Positions 53,717 through 62,105 of a stretch of DNA of 64,000 bases are shown here, piece by piece. Position 1 is the first letter of the stretch; every line of letters starts with the position of its first letter. The stretch lies in the NCBI GenBank assembly GCA_045615765.1, contig JAZLFM010000047.1, forward strand, positions 31,856 through 95,855, read 5' to 3'. Under the pieces are notes generated by a model that made no database searches, was not told where the DNA came from, and saw only the letters and a list, made by a program, of their open reading frames with translations. The position numbers were made by a program, and so were the translations under genes. Origin of the DNA: UBA1715 sp045615765 (GTDB lineage Bacteria; Bacteroidota; Bacteroidia; Bacteroidales; UBA1715).

Positions 53717-54973
53717 ATGGATAGTAGGGTTCAATCAGTTAAGTTAAATCTTGGAATTATAGGCAATTCCCCACGGCTTAACAACGCCGTTGAGATTGCA
53801 TTGCAAATAGCTCCAACGAATCTTTCTGTATTGATAGTTGGAGAAAGTGGCGTAGGAAAAGAAGCGTTCTCTCAAATCATACATAAAAACAGCCTACGAA
53901 AAGATAAACCATACATTGCTATAAACTGTGGCGCCATTCCAGAAGGAACAATAGATTCGGAACTATTCGGACACACAAAAGGTTCATTTACCGGTGCGGT
54001 AAGCGACAGAAAAGGATATTTCGAAACAGTTAACGGTGGTACAATCTTCCTTGACGAAGTTGGAGAATTACCGAAATCCACTCAGGCACGCCTACTTCGC
54101 GTATTAGAATCAGGTGAATTTCTTCCTGTAGGAGCATCGAAAGTACAAAAAACAGATGTACGCATAGTTGCAGCAACAAATGTCAACTTGCAGAAAGCCA
54201 TTGAAAACGGAAAATTCCGTGAAGATTTATACTATCGACTCAACACAGTTCCAATTTCAATCCCTCCACTTCGCGAGCGTAGAGAAGATGTGTATGTGCT
54301 ATTTCGAAAATTTGTAAACGAAACATCGGAATTATACCGTCGTCCACGAGTTGACCTTGACGAACACGCAAAAGATATTTTGCAAACATATCGTTGGCCT
54401 GGAAATATTCGACAACTAAAGAATATCTCCGAACAAATTGCCATGCTCGAAGATGGTCCTATTGTTACGGCTGAAGCTATTAAAAAATATCTTCCAGATC
54501 TTGGGCAATCCCACTTGCCAGCTACAACATCTAATTCCGCCGATGCAACATATGCTTCAGAGCGCGAAATATTGTTCAAGCTAATGTTTGACATGAAAAA
54601 AGACATTGACGACTTGAAAAAATTGGTTAATACCATGGCACAAAACGGTAGTCAATACCAACCAACAACAATGGTGCAAGACATTCAGCCAGACCAACCA
54701 ATCTACAATCCAGTCGTAACAATGCCGGACAACGACACGCACATAGACATCGTGTCACCACAGCAAACCCACACGAACTTCATAAAAGAGGGACCGCATG
54801 TTATTGACACACAAGAAATACAAGATGAATCGCTTTCGTTGACAAACAATGAACTCACATTCATCAAAAAAGCTTTAGAAAAATACAACGGGAAACGTAA
54901 GTTGGCGGCAAAAGAATTGGGTATTTCAGAGCGAACATTATATAGAAAGATTAAAGAATACAACCTGCAATGA
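53717..54973 (+). CDS. Sigma54-interacting transcription activator
   Basis: 418 residues from MDSRVQSVKLNLGIIGNSPR. AAA+ domain: Walker A VGESGVGKEAF near 37, the sigma54 contact loop GSFTGAVSDRKG (usually GAFTGA), Walker B GGTIFLDEVGELP, arginine region DLYYRLNTVPI and WPGNIRQLKN. A Fis-type DNA-binding end follows, NGKRKLAAKELGISERTLYR. There is no receiver or sensor domain at the N-terminus, so control is by another protein or level. It overlaps the LptE-like gene by four bases. Confidence 0.9.
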   Translation: MDSRVQSVKLNLGIIGNSPRLNNAVEIALQIAPTNLSVLIVGESGVGKEAFSQIIHKNSLRKDKPYIAINCGAIPEGTIDSELFGHTKGSFTGAVSDRKGYFETVNGGTIFLDEVGELPKSTQARLLRVLESGEFLPVGASKVQKTDVRIVAATNVNLQKAIENGKFREDLYYRLNTVPISIPPLRERREDVYVLFRKFVNETSELYRRPRVDLDEHAKDILQTYRWPGNIRQLKNISEQIAMLEDGPIVTAEAIKKYLPDLGQSHLPATTSNSADATYASEREILFKLMFDMKKDIDDLKKLVNTMAQNGSQYQPTTMVQDIQPDQPIYNPVVTMPDNDTHIDIVSPQQTHTNFIKEGPHVIDTQEIQDESLSLTNNELTFIKKALEKYNGKRKLAAKELGISERTLYRKIKEYNLQ

Positions 54974-55470
54974 AAAAATTACTAATCGCACTATCTATAA
55001 TGATTGGATTTGCAGCGTGTTCTGTAAACTACTCTCTATCAGGCGCTTCGATATCTCCTGATGTTAAAACATTTTCTGTATCATACATTACAAACCAAGC
55101 TCCAAAGAAACAAGCAACATTAAGCGATGTATTTACAGAAGGATTAAAAGACAAATTCCGTTCATCAGCAGGTTTGTCTCTTTCGAATTCCAACGCAGAC
55201 CTACAATTTTCAGGGAAAATAACTGAGTATTCTACTTCATATCAAGGTGTTACAGCAAGTCAGTTGGCAGCACAAACCCGTTTGACTATAGCTGTACAGA
55301 TTAAATTTGTGAACGAACAAGACGAAAAGCAAAACTTCGACAAACGCTTTTCCGCATATAGAGATTTCGATGCAACAACAAGCCTATCGGACGTTGAAGA
55401 CGCATTAATAAAAGAGATCTCTGAAGAAATTATAGAATCAATTTATATGGAGAGCGTAGCAAACTGGTAA
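54970..55470 (+). CDS. LptE-like LPS assembly lipoprotein
   Basis: 166 residues. Signal and lipobox ALSIMIGFAACSVNYSLSGA. The mature part matches the Bacteroidota LptE-like family in length and in SLSNSNADLQFSGKITEYST, a two-helix and four-strand pattern. LptE plugs the LptD barrel that inserts LPS in the outer membrane. It is between the sigma54 activator and the repeat protein gene, the usual order in Bacteroidales. Confidence 0.82.
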   Translation: MKKLLIALSIMIGFAACSVNYSLSGASISPDVKTFSVSYITNQAPKKQATLSDVFTEGLKDKFRSSAGLSLSNSNADLQFSGKITEYSTSYQGVTASQLAAQTRLTIAVQIKFVNEQDEKQNFDKRFSAYRDFDATTSLSDVEDALIKEISEEIIESIYMESVANW

Positions 55471-55481
55471 TCAATACAATA

Positions 55482-57290
55482 ATGAATAAAAAGCAACTCA
55501 AAAAATATTTAGAAGATCCTGCACAACTATCGTCTTCCGATACGAGAAAGCTTTCGTTATTGGTTGACGATTATCCATATTTCCAAACAGCGAGACTCTT
55601 ATACGCGAAAGGACTACAAATTAACGACGAAGAGAAATTTCAACAAAACTTACAGACATTTTCTTTGTACGCCGTTAATCGCTCAAAACTATATGATTTA
55701 GTTACTCCAATTGAACAAAACATTGAAGTAAATAAACCAACAACAGAACAAACTGTTACAAAAACAGAAAACAATCAAGAGCTGCAAAAAGAAGAAGTTG
55801 CCGAAACAACCGAACAAATTGAGGAAATAGTTGAAACTACTGAAGAAGAGATTCCTACTGTTGAAGAAACTACAACCGAAGAAATCCCTACAGAAGAACC
55901 TGTTCAAGAACATATCACAGAACAAGTTGACGAAATAATTGAAACTACTGAAGAAGAGACTCCTATTGTTGAAGAAACAACAACTGAGGAAATTCCTGCA
56001 GAAGAAACTGTTCAAGCAGAAACAACCGAACAAGTTGAAGAAATAGTAGAAACTACTGAAGAAGAGACACCTATTGTTGAGGAAACAACAACTGAAGAAA
56101 TCCCTACAGAAGAAATTGTTCAAGCAGAAACAACTGAACAAGTTGAGGAAATAGTTGAAACTACGGAAGAAGAGATTTCTACTGTTGAAGAAACAACAAC
56201 TGAGGAAATTCCTGCAGAAGAAACTGTTCAAGAACAAATCACTGAACAAGTTGAGGAAAGAGTTGAAACTACTGAAGAAGAGATTCCTATTGTTGAGGAA
56301 ACGACAACTGAGGAAATTCCTGCAGAAGAAACTGTTCAAGAACAGATCACAGAGCAGGTCGAAGAAATAGTTGAAACTACTGAAAATCAAACAGAATCTC
56401 TTGCTGATCAAATTCTTCGCAAATATCGAGAGATGAAGGCGAAAGAAGAAGATGTAGAAGCATCAACTAATCCTCAAGAAACTGATTCTACTCCAACAAT
56501 TCAGGAAGAAATTCAGCAAGCAGAAAATAGTATTGAAGAAAACAATACAGAAATTCCAGAAAAAGAACCAATCTTTGAAGAAACTTCGACAAACGAAGAT
56601 ATTGAAGAAGAAACTATAGATAATGACCAACAAAAAATAGAGGAGCACATAGAGCAAGAAGAACCTGATGGTATAGAAACTATTACTTCTTTCGAGGACT
56701 CAACTGACGATTCACCATTAAGTTTTGCCGTAACTGACTTTTCTTCTGATAATATCGTATCTAACGAAACTGAAGAAATTCAAACATCAGAAAGCACGAC
56801 AGAACCTACCATTGAATTTACCGAAAATCCTATTTCTTTTGAAATAGAAGAAACCGAAGAAGAACCTCTACCTACAACTGAAGCAAATCCGGAAACACAA
56901 GAAGAAATCAATTTTGGAATTCAAGATGAGGAACCAATCGTAACAGAAGAACCACAAGAACAAGAAACACACAATTGGTACGAAACTTCACAACATGATG
57001 ACACAAGTCACACACAAGACATTATAAACACATTCATTCAATCCAACTACAGAACTCCGCTAAAAACCGAAGTTGACACAGACGAAGAGGAAGGAATGGA
57101 TAAAGAAGCTCAAGAAAAATATCTAAAAGCAGGCGAAGCCGAAGTTGAATTTGTGACCGAAGCAATGGCTAAAGTGTACGAAAAACAAAAGCTTTTTGGT
57201 AAGGCAATTAAGATATATGAGAAATTAAGTTTGAAATATCCACAAAAAAGTGTTTACTTTGCAAACCGAATTAAGGAAATTAAGCATTAA
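55482..57290 (+). CDS. Acidic repeat protein upstream of SecG
   Basis: 602 residues. Residues 1-75 and the last 60 (QEKYLKAGEAEVEFVTEAMA, then a TPR-like KIYEKLSLKYPQKS) are conserved parts of a Bacteroidales family found before secG. Between them lies a Glu/Thr-rich low-complexity region: five near-identical 36-residue units from residue 113 to 292 and more irregular acidic sequence to about 500. No signal peptide is seen, so it is probably cytoplasmic. Function unknown. Confidence 0.75.
   Translation: MNKKQLKKYLEDPAQLSSSDTRKLSLLVDDYPYFQTARLLYAKGLQINDEEKFQQNLQTFSLYAVNRSKLYDLVTPIEQNIEVNKPTTEQTVTKTENNQELQKEEVAETTEQIEEIVETTEEEIPTVEETTTEEIPTEEPVQEHITEQVDEIIETTEEETPIVEETTTEEIPAEETVQAETTEQVEEIVETTEEETPIVEETTTEEIPTEEIVQAETTEQVEEIVETTEEEISTVEETTTEEIPAEETVQEQITEQVEERVETTEEEIPIVEETTTEEIPAEETVQEQITEQVEEIVETTENQTESLADQILRKYREMKAKEEDVEASTNPQETDSTPTIQEEIQQAENSIEENNTEIPEKEPIFEETSTNEDIEEETIDNDQQKIEEHIEQEEPDGIETITSFEDSTDDSPLSFAVTDFSSDNIVSNETEEIQTSESTTEPTIEFTENPISFEIEETEEEPLPTTEANPETQEEINFGIQDEEPIVTEEPQEQETHNWYETSQHDDTSHTQDIINTFIQSNYRTPLKTEVDTDEEEGMDKEAQEKYLKAGEAEVEFVTEAMAKVYEKQKLFGKAIKIYEKLSLKYPQKSVYFANRIKEIKH
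55818..56357 (+). repeat. Five 108-bp tandem repeats coding for acidic 36-residue units
   Basis: Units follow the pattern VEEIVETTEEETPIVEETTT then EEIPAEETVQAETTEQ. All keep the same 36-residue length, with a partial sixth unit. The antisense strand is open by chance through the repeats. Confidence 0.9.
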
Positions 57291-57304
57291 AAAAGAAAAA
57301 TACT

Positions 57305-57613
57305 ATGGTAATCGTTAATGTATTATTAATAATTGTAAGTGTATTATTAGTTTGTGTAGTATTAATCCAAAACTCTAAAGGTGGCGGTATTATGTCATCT
57401 CGTTATGAAATGGGTGTTGCCCGCACAACTGATTTCGTCGAAAAAGCTACTTGGTCATTAGCTGGAGCTCTTGTTGTATTATGCATCGTATTATCAGCTT
57501 TACTACCAAGAAACTCTGCACAAGAAGCACACTCATTATTTGAAGAAAATGCACCAGCAGTACAAATGAATATCCCTTCAGATGTTCCAACTGCTGAAGA
57601 TCTACAAAAGTAA
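57305..57613 (+). CDS. secG: Preprotein translocase subunit SecG
   Basis: 102 residues. First helix VNVLLIIVSVLLVCVVLIQN, then SKGGGIMSSRYEMG (the SecG cytoplasmic loop) and a second helix ATWSLAGALVVLCIVLSALL, followed by a short polar tail. It supports SecYE translocation. It begins 14 bases after the repeat protein and is followed by a terminator. Confidence 0.93.
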   Translation: MVIVNVLLIIVSVLLVCVVLIQNSKGGGIMSSRYEMGVARTTDFVEKATWSLAGALVVLCIVLSALLPRNSAQEAHSLFEENAPAVQMNIPSDVPTAEDLQK

Positions 57614-57648
57614 TTTTGTTCTCATAAGTTTTAAGTTTTTATGGTTAG

Positions 57649-57680
57649 GTGTCAATATGTCATATATTGACACTTTTTTT
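57649..57680 (+). terminator. Terminator after secG
   Basis: GTGTCAATAT-GTC-ATATATTGACAC followed by TTTTTTT. Confidence 0.88.
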
Positions 57681-57691
57681 ATAAATTTATG

Positions 57692-57699
57692 TATATTTG
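57692..57699 (+). promoter_or_regulatory. -7 box of the truncated ORF6N gene
   Basis: TATATTTG, with TTGAC at 57667 lying in the descending arm of the secG terminator (22 bases away). Confidence 0.6.
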
Positions 57700-57726
57700 C
57701 GTATTAACCAATTAACGCAAATATTA

Positions 57727-57981
57727 ATGAAAAAAGAACTATCAACTAAGGTGGATTATATTGCCATCTTACAAAGTAAAATCTATGAAATTCGAGGTAA
57801 ATTTGTAATGTTTGACAAAGACATTGCAAGTTTATATGGAATTGAAACAAAAGTACTTAATCAATCTGTCAAGAGGAATATAGAACGATTTCCAGAAGAC
57901 TTCATGTTTCAATTAACAAAAGAGGATTTGAGGTCACAATTTGTGACCTCAAAAGGAAAAGGTGGAATTAATATGTCATAA
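57727..57981 (+). pseudogene. ORF6N/KilA-N-type protein, truncated
   Basis: 84 residues from MKKELSTKVDYIAILQSKIY. IRGKFVMFDKDIASLYGIET and VKRNIERFPEDFMFQL are the ORF6N DNA-binding domain found in phage antirepressors and genomic islands. The family continues with a QHRKYLPYAFTEQG-like segment and a C-terminal domain. Here it stops after TSKGKGGINMS, and about 110 non-coding bases follow before groES. A remnant that once entered between secG and groES. Confidence 0.8.
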
Positions 57982-58093
57982 TGGCAATTTAAAACAGCAT
58001 TTTTCTGCCAAAAAGTTTAAAATACTCTCTTGGCACAAAATATGACATACCTAATGCAAAATTTTATTGTTAAACATTTAAAAATTACATACT

Positions 58094-58372
58094 ATGGCAG
58101 AATTCAAAGGTAAACCACTTGCAGGCAAGGTTTTAGTTAAACCAGAAGCCGCAGAAGAAAAAACTGTTTCAGGAATCATTCTTCCAGACTCAGCTAAAGA
58201 AAAACCTCTTCAAGGTACGGTTATCGCTGTTGGTAAAGCTAAAAAAGACGAGGAAATGGAAGTTGCTGTTGGCAATAGCGTATTATATGGAAAATATGCA
58301 GGAACAGAACTTACTTTCGAAGGAGAAAAATATCTTCTTCTTTCTCAATCTGACATCCTTTTAATATTGTAG
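58094..58372 (+). CDS. groES: Co-chaperonin GroES
   Basis: 92 residues. KPLAGKVLVKPEAAEEKTVS, GIILPDSAKEKPLQGTVIAV and the mobile loop plus LLLSQSDILLIL at the end. It caps GroEL for protein folding. It is 19 bases from groEL. I see no CIRCE element upstream. Confidence 0.97.
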   Translation: MAEFKGKPLAGKVLVKPEAAEEKTVSGIILPDSAKEKPLQGTVIAVGKAKKDEEMEVAVGNSVLYGKYAGTELTFEGEKYLLLSQSDILLIL

Positions 58373-58391
58373 AATCTAAAAACTTATAATC

Positions 58392-60029
58392 ATGGCAAAA
58401 GAAATAAAATTTGATATTGACGCCCGCGAATCTCTTAAAAGAGGTGTTGACGCTTTGGCTAATGCGGTAAAAGTAACATTAGGCCCTAAAGGTCGTAATG
58501 TTGTTATAGAAAAGAAATTCGGTGCTCCACAAATCACAAAAGATGGTGTTTCTGTAGCAAAAGAAATTGAACTTCCAGATGCATTCGAAAACATGGGTGC
58601 TCAAATGGTAAAAGAAGTTGCATCTCGCACAAACGACAATGCTGGTGATGGTACAACTACTGCTACTGTTCTTGCTCAAGCAATCGTTGGCGTTGGTTTG
58701 AAAAACGTTGCTGCTGGTGCAAACCCAATGGATCTAAAACGTGGTATCGACAAAGCTGTTGCTGCTATCGTTGCTAACTTGAATTCACAAGCAGAAGCAG
58801 TGACTGTTGAAGGTGAAAAAGTAGAACAAGTTGCTCGTATTTCTGCAAACAACGACGAAGAAATCGGTAAGTTGATTGCTGAAGCAATGAAGAAAGTTAA
58901 AAAAGAAGGCGTTATCACTGTAGAAGAAGCAAAAGGTACTCAAACAACTGTAGAAGTTGTTGAAGGTATGCAATTCGATCGTGGTTACATTTCTCCATAT
59001 TTCGTTACAAATACTGAAAAAATGGAGACTGTACTTGACAATCCATACATCTTGATCTATGACAAGAAGATTTCTTCAATGAAGGAAATTATGCCTATTC
59101 TTGAAGCAACTCTTCAAACAAACCGTCCATTACTTTTGATTGCAGAAGACGTTGATGGTGAAGCTCTTACAGGTTTAGTTCTTAACAAACTTCGTGGTTC
59201 TTTACGAATTGCAGCTGTAAAAGCTCCTGGTTTTGGTGACAGAAGAAAAGAAATGTTACAAGACATCGCCATCTTAACGAATGGTACTGTTATCAGCGAA
59301 GAAACTGGTTTGAAACTAGATACAGCTACTATTGATATGCTTGGTCAATGCGAGAAGGTTTCTATCAACAAAGAAAATACTACTATCGTTGGTGGTAAAG
59401 GTTCTAAAGAAGCAATTGAAAATCGTGCAGCTCAAATCAAAGCACAAATTGCAGCTAGTACTTCTGACTACGATAAAGAAAAACTTCAAGAACGCTTGGC
59501 AAAATTAGCTGGTGGTGTTGCAGTTCTTTATGTTGGTGCAACAACTGAAGTTGAAATGAAAGAAAAGAAAGATCGCGTAGAAGATGCTCTAAGTGCTACT
59601 CGTGCTGCTGTTGAAGAAGGTATCATCCCAGGTGGTGGTGTTGCTCTTGTTCGCGCACAAGCTGCTTTGGAAGGTATGACTGGTGCTAACGAAGATGAAA
59701 CAACAGGTATTGAAATAATCAAACGTGCTATCGAAGAACCACTTCGTCAAATTGTTGCAAATGCCGGCGGTGAAGGTTCTGTAGTTGTAAACAAAGTTCG
59801 CGAAGGTAAAGGCGACTTCGGTTACAATGCTCGCACAGAACAATATGAAGACTTAAAGAAAGCAGGTATCATCGATCCTAAGAAAGTAACTCGTATCGCT
59901 CTTGAAAATGCAGCATCTGTAGCAGGTATGTTACTTACAACAGAATGCGTTTTAGCAGAAGAAAAGAAAGAAGAACCAGCTGCTCCAATGGGTGCTCCAG
60001 GAATGGGTGGTATGGGCGGAATGATGTAA
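58392..60029 (+). CDS. groEL: Chaperonin GroEL
   Basis: 545 residues. VTLGPKGRNVVIEKKFGAPQ, the ATP-site NAGDGTTTATVLAQAI, AVEEGIIPGGGVALVRA and a GMGGMGGMM C-terminal tail. Codon use is more even and less AT-biased than around it, as for a highly expressed gene. It ends in a strong terminator. Confidence 0.99.
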   Translation: MAKEIKFDIDARESLKRGVDALANAVKVTLGPKGRNVVIEKKFGAPQITKDGVSVAKEIELPDAFENMGAQMVKEVASRTNDNAGDGTTTATVLAQAIVGVGLKNVAAGANPMDLKRGIDKAVAAIVANLNSQAEAVTVEGEKVEQVARISANNDEEIGKLIAEAMKKVKKEGVITVEEAKGTQTTVEVVEGMQFDRGYISPYFVTNTEKMETVLDNPYILIYDKKISSMKEIMPILEATLQTNRPLLLIAEDVDGEALTGLVLNKLRGSLRIAAVKAPGFGDRRKEMLQDIAILTNGTVISEETGLKLDTATIDMLGQCEKVSINKENTTIVGGKGSKEAIENRAAQIKAQIAASTSDYDKEKLQERLAKLAGGVAVLYVGATTEVEMKEKKDRVEDALSATRAAVEEGIIPGGGVALVRAQAALEGMTGANEDETTGIEIIKRAIEEPLRQIVANAGGEGSVVVNKVREGKGDFGYNARTEQYEDLKKAGIIDPKKVTRIALENAASVAGMLLTTECVLAEEKKEEPAAPMGAPGMGGMGGMM

Positions 60030-60051
60030 TAAATACAATTCTCCATAATAA

Positions 60052-60082
60052 AAAAGCAGAACCAATGGTTCTGCTTTTTTTG
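60052..60082 (+). terminator. Terminator after groEL
   Basis: AGCAGAACC-AAT-GGTTCTGCT followed by seven T, with an A run on the other side, so it may also serve the convergent lipoprotein gene. Confidence 0.9.
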
Positions 60083-60113
60083 TTTGTATAACAGTATATC
60101 TTCCGAGAAATTT

Positions 60114-61232
60114 CTATTGCACTTTCTCAAAAAATACTGGATTATAACTTGGCATCAATTCTGGATGTATCGCCCAAATATAATCTTGTAACACCAAGTC
60201 TGGACGAACATAGCCGTATTCCCAATAATCATTGCCTCCCTCTGGAGTACATCGTTTGCTTCTATGGAAAATTTGCCCTGTTTTAAAAACAGGCAATAAT
60301 GCATAATTCTTATTGTTATTCTCTAACTCTTTCGTACTTCTTTCATCACAGCCTACCCATAAATCAGCATCTTGTGTAGCTGCAAGGACTTGTTCGAAAC
60401 TAAAAACAACACTTCCTGTATGTTCATCTTGTTTACCTACAAAATCACCACCTGCGTCTGCGATAAAAGCTGCCACATAACTTTGACCACCAGGCATATA
60501 CCATACATCGTTTGCCGCAGCTCCAGCAAGAACCTTTGGTTTTCTATCAACCGTTTCGGCTAAAGACTTCGCCGCCAAATACTTTTTCTCGATAGAACGA
60601 AATACACTATCTGCTTTTGCATACTCTCCTATCAACAAACCTATGAACTTTATCCATTCCACTCGTGCTAACGGAGAATTCTCCTGCCAACTCATAGTAA
60701 AAACAACAGGTATGTTCTGCAAAACTTGATATTTCTGTAAATCAACTTTACTATAGGCAGAACTTATCACAAGGTCTGGTTGCAAAGCTACCAACGATTC
60801 CATATTCACATCCATACTGTTTCCAACATCAGCTATTGCCCCTTCTGAGACCCGCTGACGAACTTGCTCATTAGATATACGGAAAGGATCGCAAACTCCA
60901 GCAATGCGGTTAATTTCACAAAGTTCCGCCAACATTGCAATATCGGTAGTAGAAAGAGTTGCTATAGAATGTACGCCTTTAGAAACATATTGGACAGATG
61001 CCGTATTCTGCGGCTTTGAAGAAGAATTCAAGCAATAAATAATGCTATCACGCGATTCGCCCCAATTACAATACACTATAACTGTATCGCTACACGGACG
61101 AGAATAAATGTTTTTAGCGTAAACGAAAACATTATCAGTCTGTAGAGACACATTGTCTTGCGTCTCTACAGAAGAATTTTTACAAGAAAAGAATAATGAA
61201 CCAACTGCTAAAATTAACGCAATTCGTTTCAT
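60114..61232 (-). CDS. ABC transporter substrate-binding lipoprotein (FecB/BtuF-like)
   Basis: 372 residues. Lipobox GSLFFSCKNS with Cys at about 17. Class III periplasmic binding protein with GVHSIATLSTTDIAMLAELC, GVCDPFR, MESLVALQPDLVISSAYSKV and PVVFTMSW, and a long helix joining two lobes. Ligand types include cobalamin, haem and siderophores. No permease or ATPase is adjacent; pyrF is two bases upstream. A palindrome lies in the linker coding region after the lipobox. Confidence 0.85.
   Translation of the reverse strand: MKRIALILAVGSLFFSCKNSSVETQDNVSLQTDNVFVYAKNIYSRPCSDTVIVYCNWGESRDSIIYCLNSSSKPQNTASVQYVSKGVHSIATLSTTDIAMLAELCEINRIAGVCDPFRISNEQVRQRVSEGAIADVGNSMDVNMESLVALQPDLVISSAYSKVDLQKYQVLQNIPVVFTMSWQENSPLARVEWIKFIGLLIGEYAKADSVFRSIEKKYLAAKSLAETVDRKPKVLAGAAANDVWYMPGGQSYVAAFIADAGGDFVGKQDEHTGSVVFSFEQVLAATQDADLWVGCDERSTKELENNNKNYALLPVFKTGQIFHRSKRCTPEGGNDYWEYGYVRPDLVLQDYIWAIHPELMPSYNPVFFEKVQ
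61139..61172. repeat. Palindrome TCTGTAGAGAC...GTCTCTACAGA inside a coding region
   Basis: Eleven-base arms around a 12-base centre. It codes for the linker after the lipobox of the binding lipoprotein. The arms match the core of the terminator hairpin at 62.1 kb (AGAGACG/CGTCTCT with TACA). Confidence 0.75.
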
Positions 61233-61234
61233 GA

Positions 61235-62059
61235 CTATTTCATATATTGTTTCATTAAATCCGCCATTTGAGCCTGCAATTCTTTAGCTTTTTCGCCTGC
61301 AACCTCAGCAAATTTTTCTGTTTTATCGGCATAAATAATTCCACGAGAAGAATTTACCAACAAACCACAATCTTTAGTCATACCATATTGGGCAACTGCT
61401 TCCAAACTTCCTCCTTGTGCACCAACTCCAGGGACCAACAAGAAATGATTTGGAGCAATGGCACGAACATTACCAAGCATTTCTGCCTTTGTTGCACCAA
61501 CAACATACATCATATTTTCATCGTTGCCCCATTTTTGCGAAGTTGTTAAAACATGTTCGTACAAACATTTTCCATCGCTTTCTTGGAATTGGAAATCATA
61601 GGCACCCTTATTCGAAGTCAACGCAAGCAAAATTGCCCATTTACCTTCGTAACTAAGAAATGGAGTCACAGAATCCTCGCCCATATATGGAGCAATTGTA
61701 ACTGAATCAAAAGGAAGATTTTCCAAAAACGCCTGTGCATACATTTTTGATGTATTACCAATATCACCTCTCTTGGCATCTGCAATCAAGAAAATATTCG
61801 GATAATTACTTTTAATATAATTTACCGTTTTTTCAAGACTTTTCCAACCAGCAATACCATAACATTCATAAAATGCAATATTTGGTTTATATGCAACTGT
61901 ATATGGTGCTGTAGCATCAACAATTTGTTTATTGAATGCAAAAATTGGATCGTCAGCAGACTGTAAATGTTCTGGAATTTTTGTGACATCAGTATCCAAA
62001 CCTACGCACAAAAAACTTTGTTTCTTTTGTATTTCTAAAATTAGTTCTTGTCTAGTCAT
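61235..62059 (-). CDS. pyrF: Orotidine 5'-phosphate decarboxylase (type 2)
   Basis: 274 residues. FLCVGLDTDVTKIPEHLQ at the start, VAYKPNIAFYECYG, LIADAKRGDIGNTSKMYA with the catalytic D-K-x-x-D, TIAPYMGEDSV and LLVPGVGAQGGSLE. The length is that of the longer type 2 family. It makes UMP. It begins 14 bases after a terminator from the esterase gene. Confidence 0.96.
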   Translation of the reverse strand: MTRQELILEIQKKQSFLCVGLDTDVTKIPEHLQSADDPIFAFNKQIVDATAPYTVAYKPNIAFYECYGIAGWKSLEKTVNYIKSNYPNIFLIADAKRGDIGNTSKMYAQAFLENLPFDSVTIAPYMGEDSVTPFLSYEGKWAILLALTSNKGAYDFQFQESDGKCLYEHVLTTSQKWGNDENMMYVVGATKAEMLGNVRAIAPNHFLLVPGVGAQGGSLEAVAQYGMTKDCGLLVNSSRGIIYADKTEKFAEVAGEKAKELQAQMADLMKQYMK

Positions 62060-62072
62060 GTCTTCTATTCAC

Positions 62073-62101
62073 TAAAAAGAGACGTTCCACGGAACGTCTC
62101 T
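62073..62101 (-). terminator. Terminator after the CE2 esterase gene
   Basis: Minus strand AGAGACGTTCC-GT-GGAACGTCTCT followed by TTTTT. Confidence 0.88.
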
Positions 62102-62105
62102 ACAA

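Noticed and set aside
55698..56411. Long open frame on the minus strand opposite the acidic repeat gene
   Set aside because: It mirrors the repeat codons; its product is an artificial Phe/Leu/Asn-rich sequence with no start signal.
57982..58093. CIRCE heat-shock operator before groES
   Set aside because: No TTAGCACTC-N9-GAGTGCTAA inverted repeat is present.
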